A stretch of DNA of 64,000 nt from RGIG6353 sp964558655 (GCA_964558655.1 CAZLEX010000001.1:1-64000), one strand, 5' to 3'; shown: positions 34,957 through 43,902, numbered from the stretch's first letter. Made by a program: numbers and translations. The notes: a model not told the origin generated them from the sequence alone.

Positions 34957-34972
34957 TGTTTCACATGAAACA
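34957..34972. promoter_or_regulatory. parS-like site 3
   Basis: TGTTTCACATGAAACA matches the consensus except one central base. It lies just after the ParB-paralogue stop and 70 bases before the parA promoter. No long palindrome surrounds it, unlike sites 1 and 2. With those two it gives three sites in 1.6 kb. Confidence 0.75.
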
Positions 34973-35035
34973 TCTTACTCATATTTCAAACTTATATCAA
35001 AAAAGCAAAAAATACGAAAAACTTTTCAAATTAGA

Positions 35036-35063
35036 TTGACTTTCATTTCAGTTGTGATATAAT
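35036..35063 (+). promoter_or_regulatory. parA promoter
   Basis: TTGACT (35036-35041), a 16-base spacer and a perfect TATAAT (35058-35063), 120 bases before the parA ATG. Confidence 0.7.
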
Positions 35064-35183
35064 AAACTTGTGCTTGAATACAATTTCGTTTCAAACAATA
35101 AGAGCAAATTGATTATGTAATTTTGAACAATTTATATTTATCACATTTATCAAATCGCAAAACACCGTTAAAGGACTTAAAAA

Positions 35184-35948
35184 ATGGGAAGAATAATCGC
35201 TTTTGCAAACCAAAAAGGAGGAGTGGGAAAAACTACTTCTGCTGTAAATATAGCCGCCGACATCGGACATCTCGGATACTCTACGCTTATAATAGATTGT
35301 GATCCCCAGGGGAATGCATCAAGTGCGGTGGGTGCGGCAACAGGAAAGGCCGATACATTTGACATATTGGTAAACGGCATCGATCCGACATGTGCTGTTC
35401 AAAAAACAAAGTTTAAAAATTTATCTGTGATTCCGTCGGATATGAATTTAGCCGCAGCCGATATTGAACTTTCGGGAAGAGATAAAAGAGAAATAATTTT
35501 TCGCGAAAAATTTTCGTTAATTCGTGACAAATTTGACTACATATTTCTTGACTGTCCTCCATCTCTAAGTTTAATTACCATAAACGCTTTATCGGCATCG
35601 GACGCAGTTATAGTTCCTATGCAATGCGAATATTTTGCCTTGGAAGGACTTTCTCAGCTGATTTTTTCTTTCAAGCAAATAAAGCGTTTATATAACCCGA
35701 ATCTTGAGCTTCTCGGAATTATCTTGACGATGTTTGACGGGCGTCTTAATCTGTCTCTTCAAGTGATGGAAGAAATAAAAAAACATTTCCCAAACAAAAC
35801 ATTTTCTCACTCAATTCCGAGAGCGGTAAGACTTTCAGAATCTCCGAGCCATTCAAAACCGATACTTTATTATGATAAATATTCTAAAGGAGCTTTGGCG
35901 TATATGGAAGTATCAAAAGAGATACTGACAAGGCTCGAAAAAAAATAA
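35184..35948 (+). CDS. parA: chromosome partition ATPase ParA/Soj
   Basis: 254 aa deviant Walker ATPase: NQKGGVGKTTSAVNIAAD at the N-terminus with the signature Lys, IDCDPQGNASSA (switch I), and FDYIFLDCPPSL (Walker B). Moves ParB-parS complexes by cycling on DNA. It also regulates DnaA in Bacillus, and this gene lies 8 kb from dnaA. Followed after 53 bases by parB. Weak AAAGGA ribosome binding site before the ATG. Confidence 0.95.
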   Translation: MGRIIAFANQKGGVGKTTSAVNIAADIGHLGYSTLIIDCDPQGNASSAVGAATGKADTFDILVNGIDPTCAVQKTKFKNLSVIPSDMNLAAADIELSGRDKREIIFREKFSLIRDKFDYIFLDCPPSLSLITINALSASDAVIVPMQCEYFALEGLSQLIFSFKQIKRLYNPNLELLGIILTMFDGRLNLSLQVMEEIKKHFPNKTFSHSIPRAVRLSESPSHSKPILYYDKYSKGALAYMEVSKEILTRLEKK

Positions 35949-36001
35949 AACGCTATATGTAGCGTTAAATTCCAAAAAAATAACTATATGTAGGTGTTTT
36001 A

Positions 36002-36883
36002 ATGAAAAAAAACAGTTTGGGAAGAGGGCTTGACATTCTATTTTCAGATGAAGGATTTGAGGAATCGGCTGAAAAAGTCGAAGAAATAGAAACGGCACTT
36101 GTATATCCCGATAACAATCAGCACAGAAAAATTTTCAACTCCGAAACTCTCGAAGAACTTGCAGAATCAATTAAACTTCACGGTATAATACAGCCACTGA
36201 CAGTTCGGAAAACAGAAAAAGGATACAAAATTATTGCAGGAGAACGGCGTTACCGAGCCGCTATACTTGCAAATCTCGAAAAAATCCCCGTAATCGTAAA
36301 GGATATAGATGACAAAGAAGCAGCAGAAATCGCACTTATTGAAAATCTCCAAAGAGAAGATCTTAACCCCATAGATGAAGCAAGAGGATACGAAACGCTC
36401 ATAAATACATTCAATATAACTCAGGAAGAAGCAGCTTACAGGGTAGGAAAATCACGCTCTGCCGTTACAAATTCTTTACGGCTTCTGAAACTTACACCGC
36501 TGTGTATTGACGCTATTTCAAGCGGAAAAATAACTGCCGGGCATGCGCGTGCGATTCTATCATTGAAATCACAAACAGATATGGACACTTTGCTTAACGA
36601 GATACTCAATTCGTCCATGAGTGTAAGAGATGCGGAAAATCGTGCAAAAAAAATCAATGACGGAACAATCTTCGAAAAAAAGCCGTTTTCAATAAAAGCC
36701 GAATACTTCTCTTCGATTGAAAAAAAGGCTTCGGAGTATCTTGCACGCAAAGTAAATATCAAATCAAGAACAGACGGTAAAAAAGGCGGAAAACTCACTC
36801 TTTCGTGGTCGGACTCTAATGATCTCGAAGAACTTTTGGAACTTCTGTGCGGTCAAAATTTTGTTGATAATCTTGACAGATAA
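36002..36883 (+). CDS. parB: chromosome partition protein ParB/Spo0J
   Basis: 293 aa. Canonical CTPase N-domain: GIIQPLTVRK, IIAGERRYRAAILA with the arginine patch, ALIENLQREDLNPIDEA; helix-turn-helix VGKSRSAVTNSLRLLKL and a C-terminal dimerisation domain. Binds parS, spreads and recruits SMC. The nearby parS-like sites 33.3-35.0 kb fit as its targets. A hairpin AACGCTA/TAGCGTT (35949-35966) lies between parA and parB. Confidence 0.95.
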   Translation: MKKNSLGRGLDILFSDEGFEESAEKVEEIETALVYPDNNQHRKIFNSETLEELAESIKLHGIIQPLTVRKTEKGYKIIAGERRYRAAILANLEKIPVIVKDIDDKEAAEIALIENLQREDLNPIDEARGYETLINTFNITQEEAAYRVGKSRSAVTNSLRLLKLTPLCIDAISSGKITAGHARAILSLKSQTDMDTLLNEILNSSMSVRDAENRAKKINDGTIFEKKPFSIKAEYFSSIEKKASEYLARKVNIKSRTDGKKGGKLTLSWSDSNDLEELLELLCGQNFVDNLDR

Positions 36884-36920
36884 AAATTAATATAAAATTT
36901 CTGAAACGAGAGGAAAAAAT

Positions 36921-38204
36921 ATGTTAGACATTAAAAAAATTAAAGAAAATCCCGATTTTTATAAGGAAAGACTTGCTACACGCGGAAAGGATTTTTCAGA
37001 AGAAATAGACAGACTTATTTCTTTGGACGGCGAACGGCGAGCTCTGATTTCGGATACCGAATCCAAAAAAGCCACTCAAAACAAAATATCTAAGTCAATT
37101 CCGCAATTGAAAAAAGAAGGTAAAGACACTTCTTCTATTTTTGCTGAAATGAAGGAGCTTTCCGACGCAGTTAAAGCCGATACAGACAAAATTTCTTCTA
37201 TTGATTCCGAAATCGAAAATTTGCTGTTAAGTATTCCGAATACTCCGTCGGAGACTGTCCCGATCGGAGCCGATGACAGCGAAAATGTCGAAGTACGCCG
37301 TTGGGGAAAACCCACCGAATTTGATTGGGAACCGCTCGCTCATTGGGATATAGGAAAAAATTTAGGTATTTTGGACCCGGATACAGCGGCAAAAGTTACG
37401 GGCACGCGTTTTCACTTTTATAAAGGTGAAGGTGCACATTTGGAAAGAGCGGTAATCAATTACTACCTTGATACTCATACCTCCAACGGCTATACGGAAG
37501 TTTTTCCTCCGTTTATGGTTAACCGCGATTCTATGAGAGGAACCGGACAACTCCCAAAATTTGAAGAAGACGCTTTTCGTGTCGCAAATAATGATTATTT
37601 TCTTATACCTACGGCTGAAGTTCCCGTTACAAATATGTTCAGGGGAGATATACTTGACGGTGCATCACTTCCTATCAAATTCTGTGCATATTCCGCATGC
37701 TTCAGAGCAGAAGCGGGAAGTGCGGGAAGAGATCAGCGCGGACTTATCCGTCAACATCAGTTCAACAAAGTAGAACTTGTGAAATTCGCTCACCCCGACC
37801 ATTCATATGAGGAACTTGAAAGCCTCACCAACGATGCCGCACACGCACTTGAAGGGTTGGGCTTGCCATACAGAGTTGTCGCTCTCTCAACCGGAGATAT
37901 GGGATTTTCGTCAGCTAAAACATATGATATAGAAGTATGGATGCCTTCATACAACCGATATGTTGAAATTTCGTCATGTTCGAACTTTGAAGACTATCAG
38001 GCACGCCGAGCTTCAATCAAATTCAAAGAAAACGCAAATGATAAGGCTCGCTTCGTACACACTCTTAACGGTTCCGGGCTTGCCATAGGAAGAACAGTTG
38101 CCGCAATTTTGGAAAATTATCAAAACGATGACGGAAGCGTTACAATTCCCGAAGTGCTCCGTCCTTATATGCGTGGTGCCGAAAAAATCAAAAAACAATA
38201 TTAA
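36921..38204 (+). CDS. serS: seryl-tRNA synthetase
   Basis: 427 aa, full length. N-terminal antiparallel coiled-coil arm (about 30-110), motif 2 CFRAEAGSAGRDQRGLIRQH with HQF, and motif 3 GSGLAIGRTVAAILENY. Charges tRNA-Ser and tRNA-Sec. Follows parB after 37 bases with GAGAGG upstream and could be cotranscribed. No T-box leader seen. Confidence 0.97.
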   Translation: MLDIKKIKENPDFYKERLATRGKDFSEEIDRLISLDGERRALISDTESKKATQNKISKSIPQLKKEGKDTSSIFAEMKELSDAVKADTDKISSIDSEIENLLLSIPNTPSETVPIGADDSENVEVRRWGKPTEFDWEPLAHWDIGKNLGILDPDTAAKVTGTRFHFYKGEGAHLERAVINYYLDTHTSNGYTEVFPPFMVNRDSMRGTGQLPKFEEDAFRVANNDYFLIPTAEVPVTNMFRGDILDGASLPIKFCAYSACFRAEAGSAGRDQRGLIRQHQFNKVELVKFAHPDHSYEELESLTNDAAHALEGLGLPYRVVALSTGDMGFSSAKTYDIEVWMPSYNRYVEISSCSNFEDYQARRASIKFKENANDKARFVHTLNGSGLAIGRTVAAILENYQNDDGSVTIPEVLRPYMRGAEKIKKQY

Positions 38205-38226
38205 AACCGTTTAAAAGGATATTACA

Positions 38227-38643
38227 ATGGAAATAACCTCTTCGGAAGTCACTCGGGTATTGATTTGCTTTCTGATAGGCATATTTGTCGCTTTTTTCGC
38301 ACAATTTGTTTTGCAGAAAATGTACGGAAAATTTTTAAAATCCTTGCAAGACGCAGGAGCAACCGACGATACATCGGCAAAAGCTCCAGATGAACTCGGA
38401 TGCAATAAAAATTTTCTCATAAAGATTGCACTGAAAAGACGCAATACCCTCACTTTCATAATAAAAAGCACAAAAGACGAAAACGGAAAACTACGCTACT
38501 ACATTCCCAAAGAAAAATCGGAAAAAGCTGCCTCCGTTTACCGTTCAAACGAAATTACTCCCGTTTCAGCCATTATTCTTGTGGTGGGAATCGTTGCAAT
38601 ATTTCTTTTATGTAAATACGCACTTCCACTTATTTTTAAATGA
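38227..38643 (+). CDS. hypothetical membrane protein (138 aa)
   Basis: Two membrane segments, about residues 10-30 and 112-134, flanking a basic soluble middle part (FLIKIALKRRNTLTFIIKST). The N-terminal acidic stretch near 42-56 is low in complexity. I recognise no family. Lies 22 bases after serS and 12 before a MORN-repeat membrane protein, so the two may work together at the membrane. Ribosome binding site AAAGGA. Confidence 0.6.
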   Translation: MEITSSEVTRVLICFLIGIFVAFFAQFVLQKMYGKFLKSLQDAGATDDTSAKAPDELGCNKNFLIKIALKRRNTLTFIIKSTKDENGKLRYYIPKEKSEKAASVYRSNEITPVSAIILVVGIVAIFLLCKYALPLIFK

Positions 38644-38655
38644 AAAGAGTAAACG

Positions 38656-39651
38656 ATGAACAAAAGAAAACTTAACCCGATAATAGTTATTTTGCTATGT
38701 GCATTTTGTGCTGTTATTGTTACCGTTTTAGTACTCCACTTTGTAGGATATCGGTATATTACAGAAGAATTTGACGATTATGAAATAAAATTTATAGGTA
38801 TGACTAAAGGCGGGATTCCGCAAAACGGTAAACTTTATAAATCTAATTCCAACGGAGTTGAAAAAGGAAAGCTCGTTTCCAAAGATTCTGCAGTTATATG
38901 GGAAGACGGAGAAAAATACACCGGAGATTTAAATGGCTTTATATACAACGGAAACGGAACTTTAACGACTTCTGACGGAACAGTGATAGAGGGAACTTTC
39001 GTAAACGGTATTCCACAAGGCCAAGTAAAAATAACTTATGCTTCGGGAAATTGCTATGAAGGCGAAGTAAACGGATTTAATCTTGAAGGTTTCGGTACAT
39101 ACACCTGGAGCGACGGTTCCGTTTATATAGGGAATTTTTCCGATAATCAAAAAAACGGTTACGGATATACAAAACATTCCGACGGCTCCGTTTATATAGG
39201 AGAATATAAAAATTCAATAAAAGAAGGCAAAGGCGTATACTATTTTAAAAACGAAGATATTTATGCAGGTGATTTTTCAGCAGACAAAAGAAGCGGTAAA
39301 GGAATATATATCTTTGCAAAAAGCGAAGAATTTGAAACGGAATTCGATGAACTTTTCGGGAACATAAATTTTTCAAACGATTACGCAAAATCATTTTTCG
39401 ATTATTTTGAAAATGAATTTCTTTCACATTTTTTACAAGTTGAGGAAAGTGTCGTTCCGGGATCTGATTTTTGGCAAAAATTCGAACAAATTCTTGAAGA
39501 ACCGGTCGAGTGTTACATAGGAGAATTTTCCGATAACCTTTTTGAAGGAAACGGTACTTACATATGGCTGTCCGGACAAAAACACAGCGGACTTTTTTCA
39601 AAAGGTGAAATTGCAACAGATACCGACAGTACTCAAAACGGTGCAAATTAA
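38656..39651 (+). CDS. MORN-repeat membrane protein
   Basis: 331 aa. An N-terminal helix (about 8-30) anchors a row of about seven MORN-type repeats of the pattern Y-x-G-x-x-x-N-G-x-G: YTGDLNGFIYNGNGTLT, YEGEVNGFNLEGFGTYT, YIGNFSDNQKNGYGYT, YIGEYKNSIKEGKGVY, and a final copy near 280 after an inserted acidic segment. MORN repeats bind lipid or protein surfaces. The extracytoplasmic position suggests a surface scaffold. I do not know its role; the preceding membrane protein gene is a likely partner. Confidence 0.72.
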   Translation: MNKRKLNPIIVILLCAFCAVIVTVLVLHFVGYRYITEEFDDYEIKFIGMTKGGIPQNGKLYKSNSNGVEKGKLVSKDSAVIWEDGEKYTGDLNGFIYNGNGTLTTSDGTVIEGTFVNGIPQGQVKITYASGNCYEGEVNGFNLEGFGTYTWSDGSVYIGNFSDNQKNGYGYTKHSDGSVYIGEYKNSIKEGKGVYYFKNEDIYAGDFSADKRSGKGIYIFAKSEEFETEFDELFGNINFSNDYAKSFFDYFENEFLSHFLQVEESVVPGSDFWQKFEQILEEPVECYIGEFSDNLFEGNGTYIWLSGQKHSGLFSKGEIATDTDSTQNGAN

Positions 39652-39712
39652 ACATTTCTTGTTTAAAACAAAATAAGATTTTTAACTTTTACAAACATAC
39701 AGGAGAAATATC

Positions 39713-40594
39713 ATGGAAAAGAAAAAATTATCTCTAAGTACATTCCATCTTCAATATTATTGGGGCTGGGAAAAAGCTCTGGAAATGGCCGCCGAAGCGG
39801 GTTTTGACGGAGTTGATCTTACTGTTGAATACTTTCCGGAAATTTATAAAGCGTCCGAAGACGAATTTATATCCTGTTTCACTAAAGTAAAAGAAAAAGC
39901 CGATTCTCTCGGACTGGAGATTTTTCAAACGCACGGAAGATCGTATACTTACAAACCTAACGATGAAGAATACAATAAACAAACAAAAACCGATGCGGAA
40001 AAAGATATGCACGCTTCGGCAATTCTCGGAGCTCCCGCCTGTGTTATTCACCCCATTTCTCTTTATGAATGGGGATACATACCTTATGAAACGCTTCATT
40101 CCGAATGTATAAAAATGTACAGAGATTTTATACCTTTTGCCGAAAAACATAAAGTTAAGTTATCTCTTGAAACTGTAGGACACGAACCTGTTTCGGGCAA
40201 ACGGGTTTGCAGCCCTTTTGCATATCCTGATGCAATGATGAGACTTTTTAACGATTTGGATACGGAATATAAAACTATTTGTTTGGATTCCGGGCATATT
40301 AATGAAAGTCGTGATTATTGGGTTCCCTCTGTTCAAGATATGATTCGTGCAATAGGAAAGAATGTTTCCATTACTCATCTTCATGATAATGGAGGCACTA
40401 TAGATGACCATCTTCTTCCTCCTATGGGAAATACAAATTGGCCTGCCGTTTTTGACGCTTTTGAAGAAGTCGGTTATCAAGGTGCATATAATTTTGAACT
40501 GAGGCTTGCTTTTTGGGGTTCTATGAAAGAAGATGCCGTTAATTTTATCGGTAAATTTTTAAGAAAATTCATTGATGAAAGAGGAAGAATTTAA
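39713..40594 (+). CDS. sugar phosphate isomerase/epimerase-like TIM barrel protein
   Basis: 293 aa. AP-endonuclease-2-like TIM barrel: GWEKALEMAAEAGFDGVDL, HPISL, LSLETVGHEP, ICLDSGHIN and THLHDNGGT, with Glu/Asp/His residues in the places metal-binding isomerases of this family use. Substrate unknown; members isomerise or eliminate sugars such as hexuloses or 3-keto-glycosides. A close copy follows (40618). It has a weak ribosome binding site AGGAG and no visible operon partner before it. Confidence 0.8.
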   Translation: MEKKKLSLSTFHLQYYWGWEKALEMAAEAGFDGVDLTVEYFPEIYKASEDEFISCFTKVKEKADSLGLEIFQTHGRSYTYKPNDEEYNKQTKTDAEKDMHASAILGAPACVIHPISLYEWGYIPYETLHSECIKMYRDFIPFAEKHKVKLSLETVGHEPVSGKRVCSPFAYPDAMMRLFNDLDTEYKTICLDSGHINESRDYWVPSVQDMIRAIGKNVSITHLHDNGGTIDDHLLPPMGNTNWPAVFDAFEEVGYQGAYNFELRLAFWGSMKEDAVNFIGKFLRKFIDERGRI

Positions 40595-40597
40595 TTT
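40435..40597 (+). repeat. 163-bp identical segment, copy 1 of 2
   Basis: Identical base for base to 41340-41502. Both copies encode the C-terminal end of the two tandem isomerases, from WPAVFDAFEEVG to the stop plus three or so bases, while the upstream parts have diverged. This points to recent gene conversion or unequal exchange. Confidence 0.9.
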
Positions 40598-40617
40598 GCT
40601 TCGGGGAGTAGTATATT

Positions 40618-41499
40618 ATGGAAAAGAAAAAATTATCTCTGAGTATTTTTGATTTACAAAGAATTGCCGGCTGGGAAAAAGCTCTGGAAATGACCGCCAA
40701 AGCAGGTTTTGACGGAGTTGATTTCGATGTTGAACATTATCCGGAAATTTATAAAGCGTCCGAAGACGAATTTGTTTCCTTTTTTACGAAAATAAAAGAA
40801 AAAGCCGATTCTCTCGGATTGGAAATTTTTCAAACACACGGAAGGTGTGAGACATATAAAGGAAACAATGCGGAATATAACGAAATGCTCAAAAACACAG
40901 TTGAGAAAGATATACACGCTTCGGCAATTTTAGGTTCTCCCGCCTGTGTTATTCACCCCATAGCTCTCAGAAACTACGGAAATATATCATATGAAAAATA
41001 TATCGACGAATGTATAAATGTGTATAGAGACTTTGTACCTTTTGCCGAAAAACATAAAGTTAAGTTATCTCTTGAAACTGTAGGACACGAGCCGTTATTC
41101 GGAAAAAATATTTGTTGTCCTTTTGCTTATCCTCAATCAATGCAAAAAATATACGACGGAATTGATACGGAATACAAAACTATTTGTCTTGATTCCGGGC
41201 ACATAAACGAAGTAAGTGATTATTGGGTTCCTTCCGTTCAAGATGTCATTCGCACAATAGGAAAGAATGTTTCCATTACTCATCTTCATGATAACAGAGG
41301 AACAAAGGATGACCATCTTCTTCCACCTATGGGAAACATAAATTGGCCTGCCGTTTTTGACGCTTTTGAAGAAGTCGGTTATCAAGGTGCATATAATTTT
41401 GAACTGAGGCTTGCTTTTTGGGGTTCTATGAAAGAAGATGCCGTTAATTTTATCGGTAAATTTTTAAGAAAATTCATTGATGAAAGAGGAAGAATTTAA
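40618..41499 (+). CDS. sugar phosphate isomerase/epimerase-like protein, paralogue
   Basis: 293 aa, same length and motif order as the preceding gene: GWEKALEMTAKAGFDGVDF, LSLETVGHEP, ICLDSGHINE, THLHDNRGT, then an identical last 52 residues or so. The middle regions differ (for example CETYKGNNAEYNE against SYTYKPNDEEYNK), so substrate preference may have separated. It ends in a strong terminator at 41503, so the pair is a two-gene transcript. Confidence 0.8.
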   Translation: MEKKKLSLSIFDLQRIAGWEKALEMTAKAGFDGVDFDVEHYPEIYKASEDEFVSFFTKIKEKADSLGLEIFQTHGRCETYKGNNAEYNEMLKNTVEKDIHASAILGSPACVIHPIALRNYGNISYEKYIDECINVYRDFVPFAEKHKVKLSLETVGHEPLFGKNICCPFAYPQSMQKIYDGIDTEYKTICLDSGHINEVSDYWVPSVQDVIRTIGKNVSITHLHDNRGTKDDHLLPPMGNINWPAVFDAFEEVGYQGAYNFELRLAFWGSMKEDAVNFIGKFLRKFIDERGRI

Positions 41500-41502
41500 T
41501 TT

Positions 41503-41531
41503 TTGCCCCTTGTCTTAAAGGCAAGGGGCAA
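41503..41531 (+). terminator. terminator after the isomerase pair
   Basis: 10-bp perfect stem TTGCCCCTTG/CAAGGGGCAA with a 9-base loop. No long T-run after it. Confidence 0.6.
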
Positions 41532-41548
41532 TCTGTACAAAGATAACT

Positions 41549-42349
41549 ATGATTAAAACAACCGTTCTATTTTCAGGATCCGAAGGAAACTGCACTCACA
41601 TAACCGACGGAACAACTCAAATACTTATAGATGCCGGAGGAAACGAAAAAAAAATTCAATCTTCTCTGACAAATATCGGTTCAAGTATCAATCAAATTTC
41701 GGCAATTCTTATAACACACGAACATACAGATCACACAAAATCGCTTTACACCGTTTTTAAAAATCACACTATACCGATTTACACATCTGTCAACACAGCT
41801 CGTGCAATTTGTTCTAAATCAAATCTAAATGTAAATTTACTTAAAAATATTGCTTCCTGTGTCAATACCGTTGAAAAAAAATTTACTTATGAAATAAATT
41901 CTCTTCTGTTTACACCTTTTTCCACACCGCATGATGTTGAATCTCACGGATTTAAAATAGAATCACAAATTACAAACAAAACTGTTTCTTATGCTACGGA
42001 TACAGGCTGTGTTACACGCGAAATGCTTGAATATTTTTACGGCACAAATATTGCGATAATAGAATCAAATCATGATCGTGATATGCTTATATCCGGTCCA
42101 TATCCTGAATTTTTAAAACAAAGAATTTTATCAAACGAAGGTCACCTTTCAAATGAAACAGCTTCACGGTTTGCATTATGGCTGGCTCAAAACGGAACTG
42201 AAAAAATTATTTTGGCTCATCTTTCTCGAGAAAACAATACTCCTATAATTGCTGAAAATTCTGCGAGAGACAAATTAAATTCAAACGGATTTAATGCCGT
42301 TGAAGTAAAAACGGCAACATATACAAATATCACTGAGGAAAAAGTATGA
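41549..42349 (+). CDS. WalJ/YycJ-type MBL-fold metallohydrolase
   Basis: 266 aa metallo-beta-lactamase fold: ITHEHTDHTKSL contains the HxHxDH metal motif, DTGCVTREM the bridging Asp region, and IESNHDRDML and AHLSRENNTP later conserved elements. Family members are exonuclease-like proteins linked in Bacillus to the WalRK cell-wall regulon and DNA repair. The start codon of rlmH overlaps its stop (ATGA), matching the walJ-rlmH neighbourhood common in Bacillota. Confidence 0.85.
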   Translation: MIKTTVLFSGSEGNCTHITDGTTQILIDAGGNEKKIQSSLTNIGSSINQISAILITHEHTDHTKSLYTVFKNHTIPIYTSVNTARAICSKSNLNVNLLKNIASCVNTVEKKFTYEINSLLFTPFSTPHDVESHGFKIESQITNKTVSYATDTGCVTREMLEYFYGTNIAIIESNHDRDMLISGPYPEFLKQRILSNEGHLSNETASRFALWLAQNGTEKIILAHLSRENNTPIIAENSARDKLNSNGFNAVEVKTATYTNITEEKV

Positions 42350-42816
42350 AAATACAAATAATACACGCAGGTGACTTTAAAGAACCGTATTTTCAATCTG
42401 CATTTCAAGAATACATAAAAAGATTAAGTGCTTTCGTGCAAATAAAAGATATTTTAATTAAAGAAAGACCTGTGACAGAATCTTCGCAAATAGAAAAATC
42501 ACTTTTTGAAGAAGGCCGTGATATTCTTTCAAAAATTGATTCTCATACATATGCGGTTGCTTTATGTGTTGAAGGAAAACAAATAACTTCCGAAGAGTTT
42601 GCCTCTTTTTTTGAAAAATGTGCAATTATGTCATATTCAACAGTAGCCTTTATAATAGGAAGTTCATACGGACTTTCTCCCGATGTCAAAGCCCGTGCAA
42701 ATATGAAGCTCTCTTTTTCAAAAATGACATTTCCTCACCAGCTTATGCGTGTTATATTAAGTGAACAAATTTACAGAGCATTTTCAATAATGAACGGATC
42801 AAAATATCACAAATAG
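42346..42816 (+). CDS. rlmH: 23S rRNA pseudouridine-1915 N3-methyltransferase
   Basis: 156 aa, usual length. SPOUT fold with the knot motifs FIIGSSYGLSPDVKARA, ALCVEGKQITSEEFA and the C-terminal LSFSKMTFPHQLMRVILSEQ plus IYRAFSIMNGSKYHK. Modifies helix 69 of 23S rRNA on assembled ribosomes. Translationally coupled to the MBL-fold gene by a 4-base overlap. Confidence 0.95.
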   Translation: MKIQIIHAGDFKEPYFQSAFQEYIKRLSAFVQIKDILIKERPVTESSQIEKSLFEEGRDILSKIDSHTYAVALCVEGKQITSEEFASFFEKCAIMSYSTVAFIIGSSYGLSPDVKARANMKLSFSKMTFPHQLMRVILSEQIYRAFSIMNGSKYHK

Positions 42817-42824
42817 GAGATTTT

Positions 42825-43151
42825 ATGCAAAGTAAGAGATTTAAAAAAAACGACGAAAGTTTTATATGTGCAGTATGTAAAAAAAAAGTTGAACCTTTAA
42901 AATACTCTTCAAGAGATCACTGTCCCTATTGCCTTTCCGGTCTCCATGTTGATATTTTTCCTGGTGACAGAAATAATTCCTGTAAAGGAATTTTAAAACC
43001 TATACAAACACTTCCAGACGCAAAAAAAGGTTTTATCATCATTTACAAATGTGAAAAATGCAATGAAATTGTAAGATGCCGTGCGGCAATTCATGGAGAA
43101 ACTCCGGATTCTACAGAACTGTTAATAAAGCTTACGAAAGCCGATTTTTAA
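42825..43151 (+). CDS. RNHCP domain zinc-binding protein
   Basis: 108 aa with two zinc knuckles: CAVCKKKV and SSRDHCPYCLSGLHVDIFPGDR, the latter being the RNHCP signature, then YKCEKCNEI and RCRAAIHGET. The role of this family is not established. Lies 8 bases after rlmH and 2 bases before a phosphopantetheinyl transferase, so all three may share a transcript. Ribosome binding site AGGAG. Confidence 0.78.
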   Translation: MQSKRFKKNDESFICAVCKKKVEPLKYSSRDHCPYCLSGLHVDIFPGDRNNSCKGILKPIQTLPDAKKGFIIIYKCEKCNEIVRCRAAIHGETPDSTELLIKLTKADF

Positions 43152-43153
43152 AA

Positions 43154-43681
43154 ATGAAAAATTTTTATTTTGAACCTTTTATTTTAATTTCACGAGGAAA
43201 TGAAAAATTATTAAGTCAAAAACTTCGCGTTAAAGCTCTTTTAAAAATAATCGATCCTCCTTTTACGATATATAAAGATAAAAACGGAAAACCTTTTGTT
43301 AAAGCAGATATAAAAATCGGAATTAGTATTTCTCACAGCGAAAATGTCACAGCGGTTATAGTTGCTCCGTTTGAAAAAATAGGAATCGATTTGGAAAAAA
43401 TAAAAGATTTTTATCCCGAAAAAATTAGCGAAAGATTCTTTAAAAAATCCGAAAAAGAAAGTATCAAAAATTCCGAAGATTTTTACAAAATCTGGTGTAA
43501 AAAAGAAAGTTATGTGAAAATGACGGGAAAAGGAATTTTTCAAATGACATCTTTTAATTCAAATTACAATAATTTAAATTTGATAGACCTTTCCGAAAAA
43601 TGTTCTTCGCTTTTAAACGAAAATTTTGCGTTTTTTGTTTGTTCAAATTATAATTTTAATCCGAAAATTTATATTGAGTAG
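43154..43681 (+). CDS. 4'-phosphopantetheinyl transferase superfamily protein
   Basis: 175 aa from the ATG two bases after the RNHCP stop. The magnesium site EKIGIDLEKI and the WCKKESYVKMTGKG helix are the hallmarks of holo-ACP synthase-type enzymes; ISISHSENVTAVIV precedes them. It looks like a short Sfp-type enzyme rather than AcpS. Carrier substrate unknown. Very rich in Lys, Asn and Phe. It ends just before the dnaA promoter region with a strong terminator. Confidence 0.8.
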   Translation: MKNFYFEPFILISRGNEKLLSQKLRVKALLKIIDPPFTIYKDKNGKPFVKADIKIGISISHSENVTAVIVAPFEKIGIDLEKIKDFYPEKISERFFKKSEKESIKNSEDFYKIWCKKESYVKMTGKGIFQMTSFNSNYNNLNLIDLSEKCSSLLNENFAFFVCSNYNFNPKIYIE

Positions 43682-43689
43682 CTTTTAAG

Positions 43690-43718
43690 GTCTTTGAAAA
43701 ATTTCAAAGACTTTTTTA
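43690..43718 (+). terminator. terminator upstream of dnaA
   Basis: Perfect 10-bp stem GTCTTTGAAA/TTTCAAAGAC with a two-base centre, followed by TTTTTT. Confidence 0.8.
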
Positions 43719-43739
43719 AAAATTGTTTTCCTCATTACT

Positions 43740-43780
43740 TGTGGAAAACCCTTGAAAAAAAAGCAATTTCATGATATAAT
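43740..43780 (+). promoter_or_regulatory. dnaA promoter and adjacent DnaA box
   Basis: TGTGGAAAA (43740-43748, the reverse of TTTTCCACA) lies next to TTGAAA (43752-43757), a 17-base spacer and TATAAT (43775-43780). The DnaA-box-like sequence abutting the -35 suggests autoregulation of dnaA. Confidence 0.65.
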
Positions 43781-43902
43781 AAATATAATAAATGTAGGAA
43801 ACGAATATATTGCGGTATTTTTTAATATTTTCGTACAAAAATTTATTTTTTAATATATCAAATCAATTTATAAGATAATAAAAATATAAAAGGATAACTA
43901 AT

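Noticed and set aside
35949..35966. Hairpin between parA and parB as a terminator
   Set aside because: Short stem without a T-run, inside a two-gene operon; probably an RNA-structure feature only.
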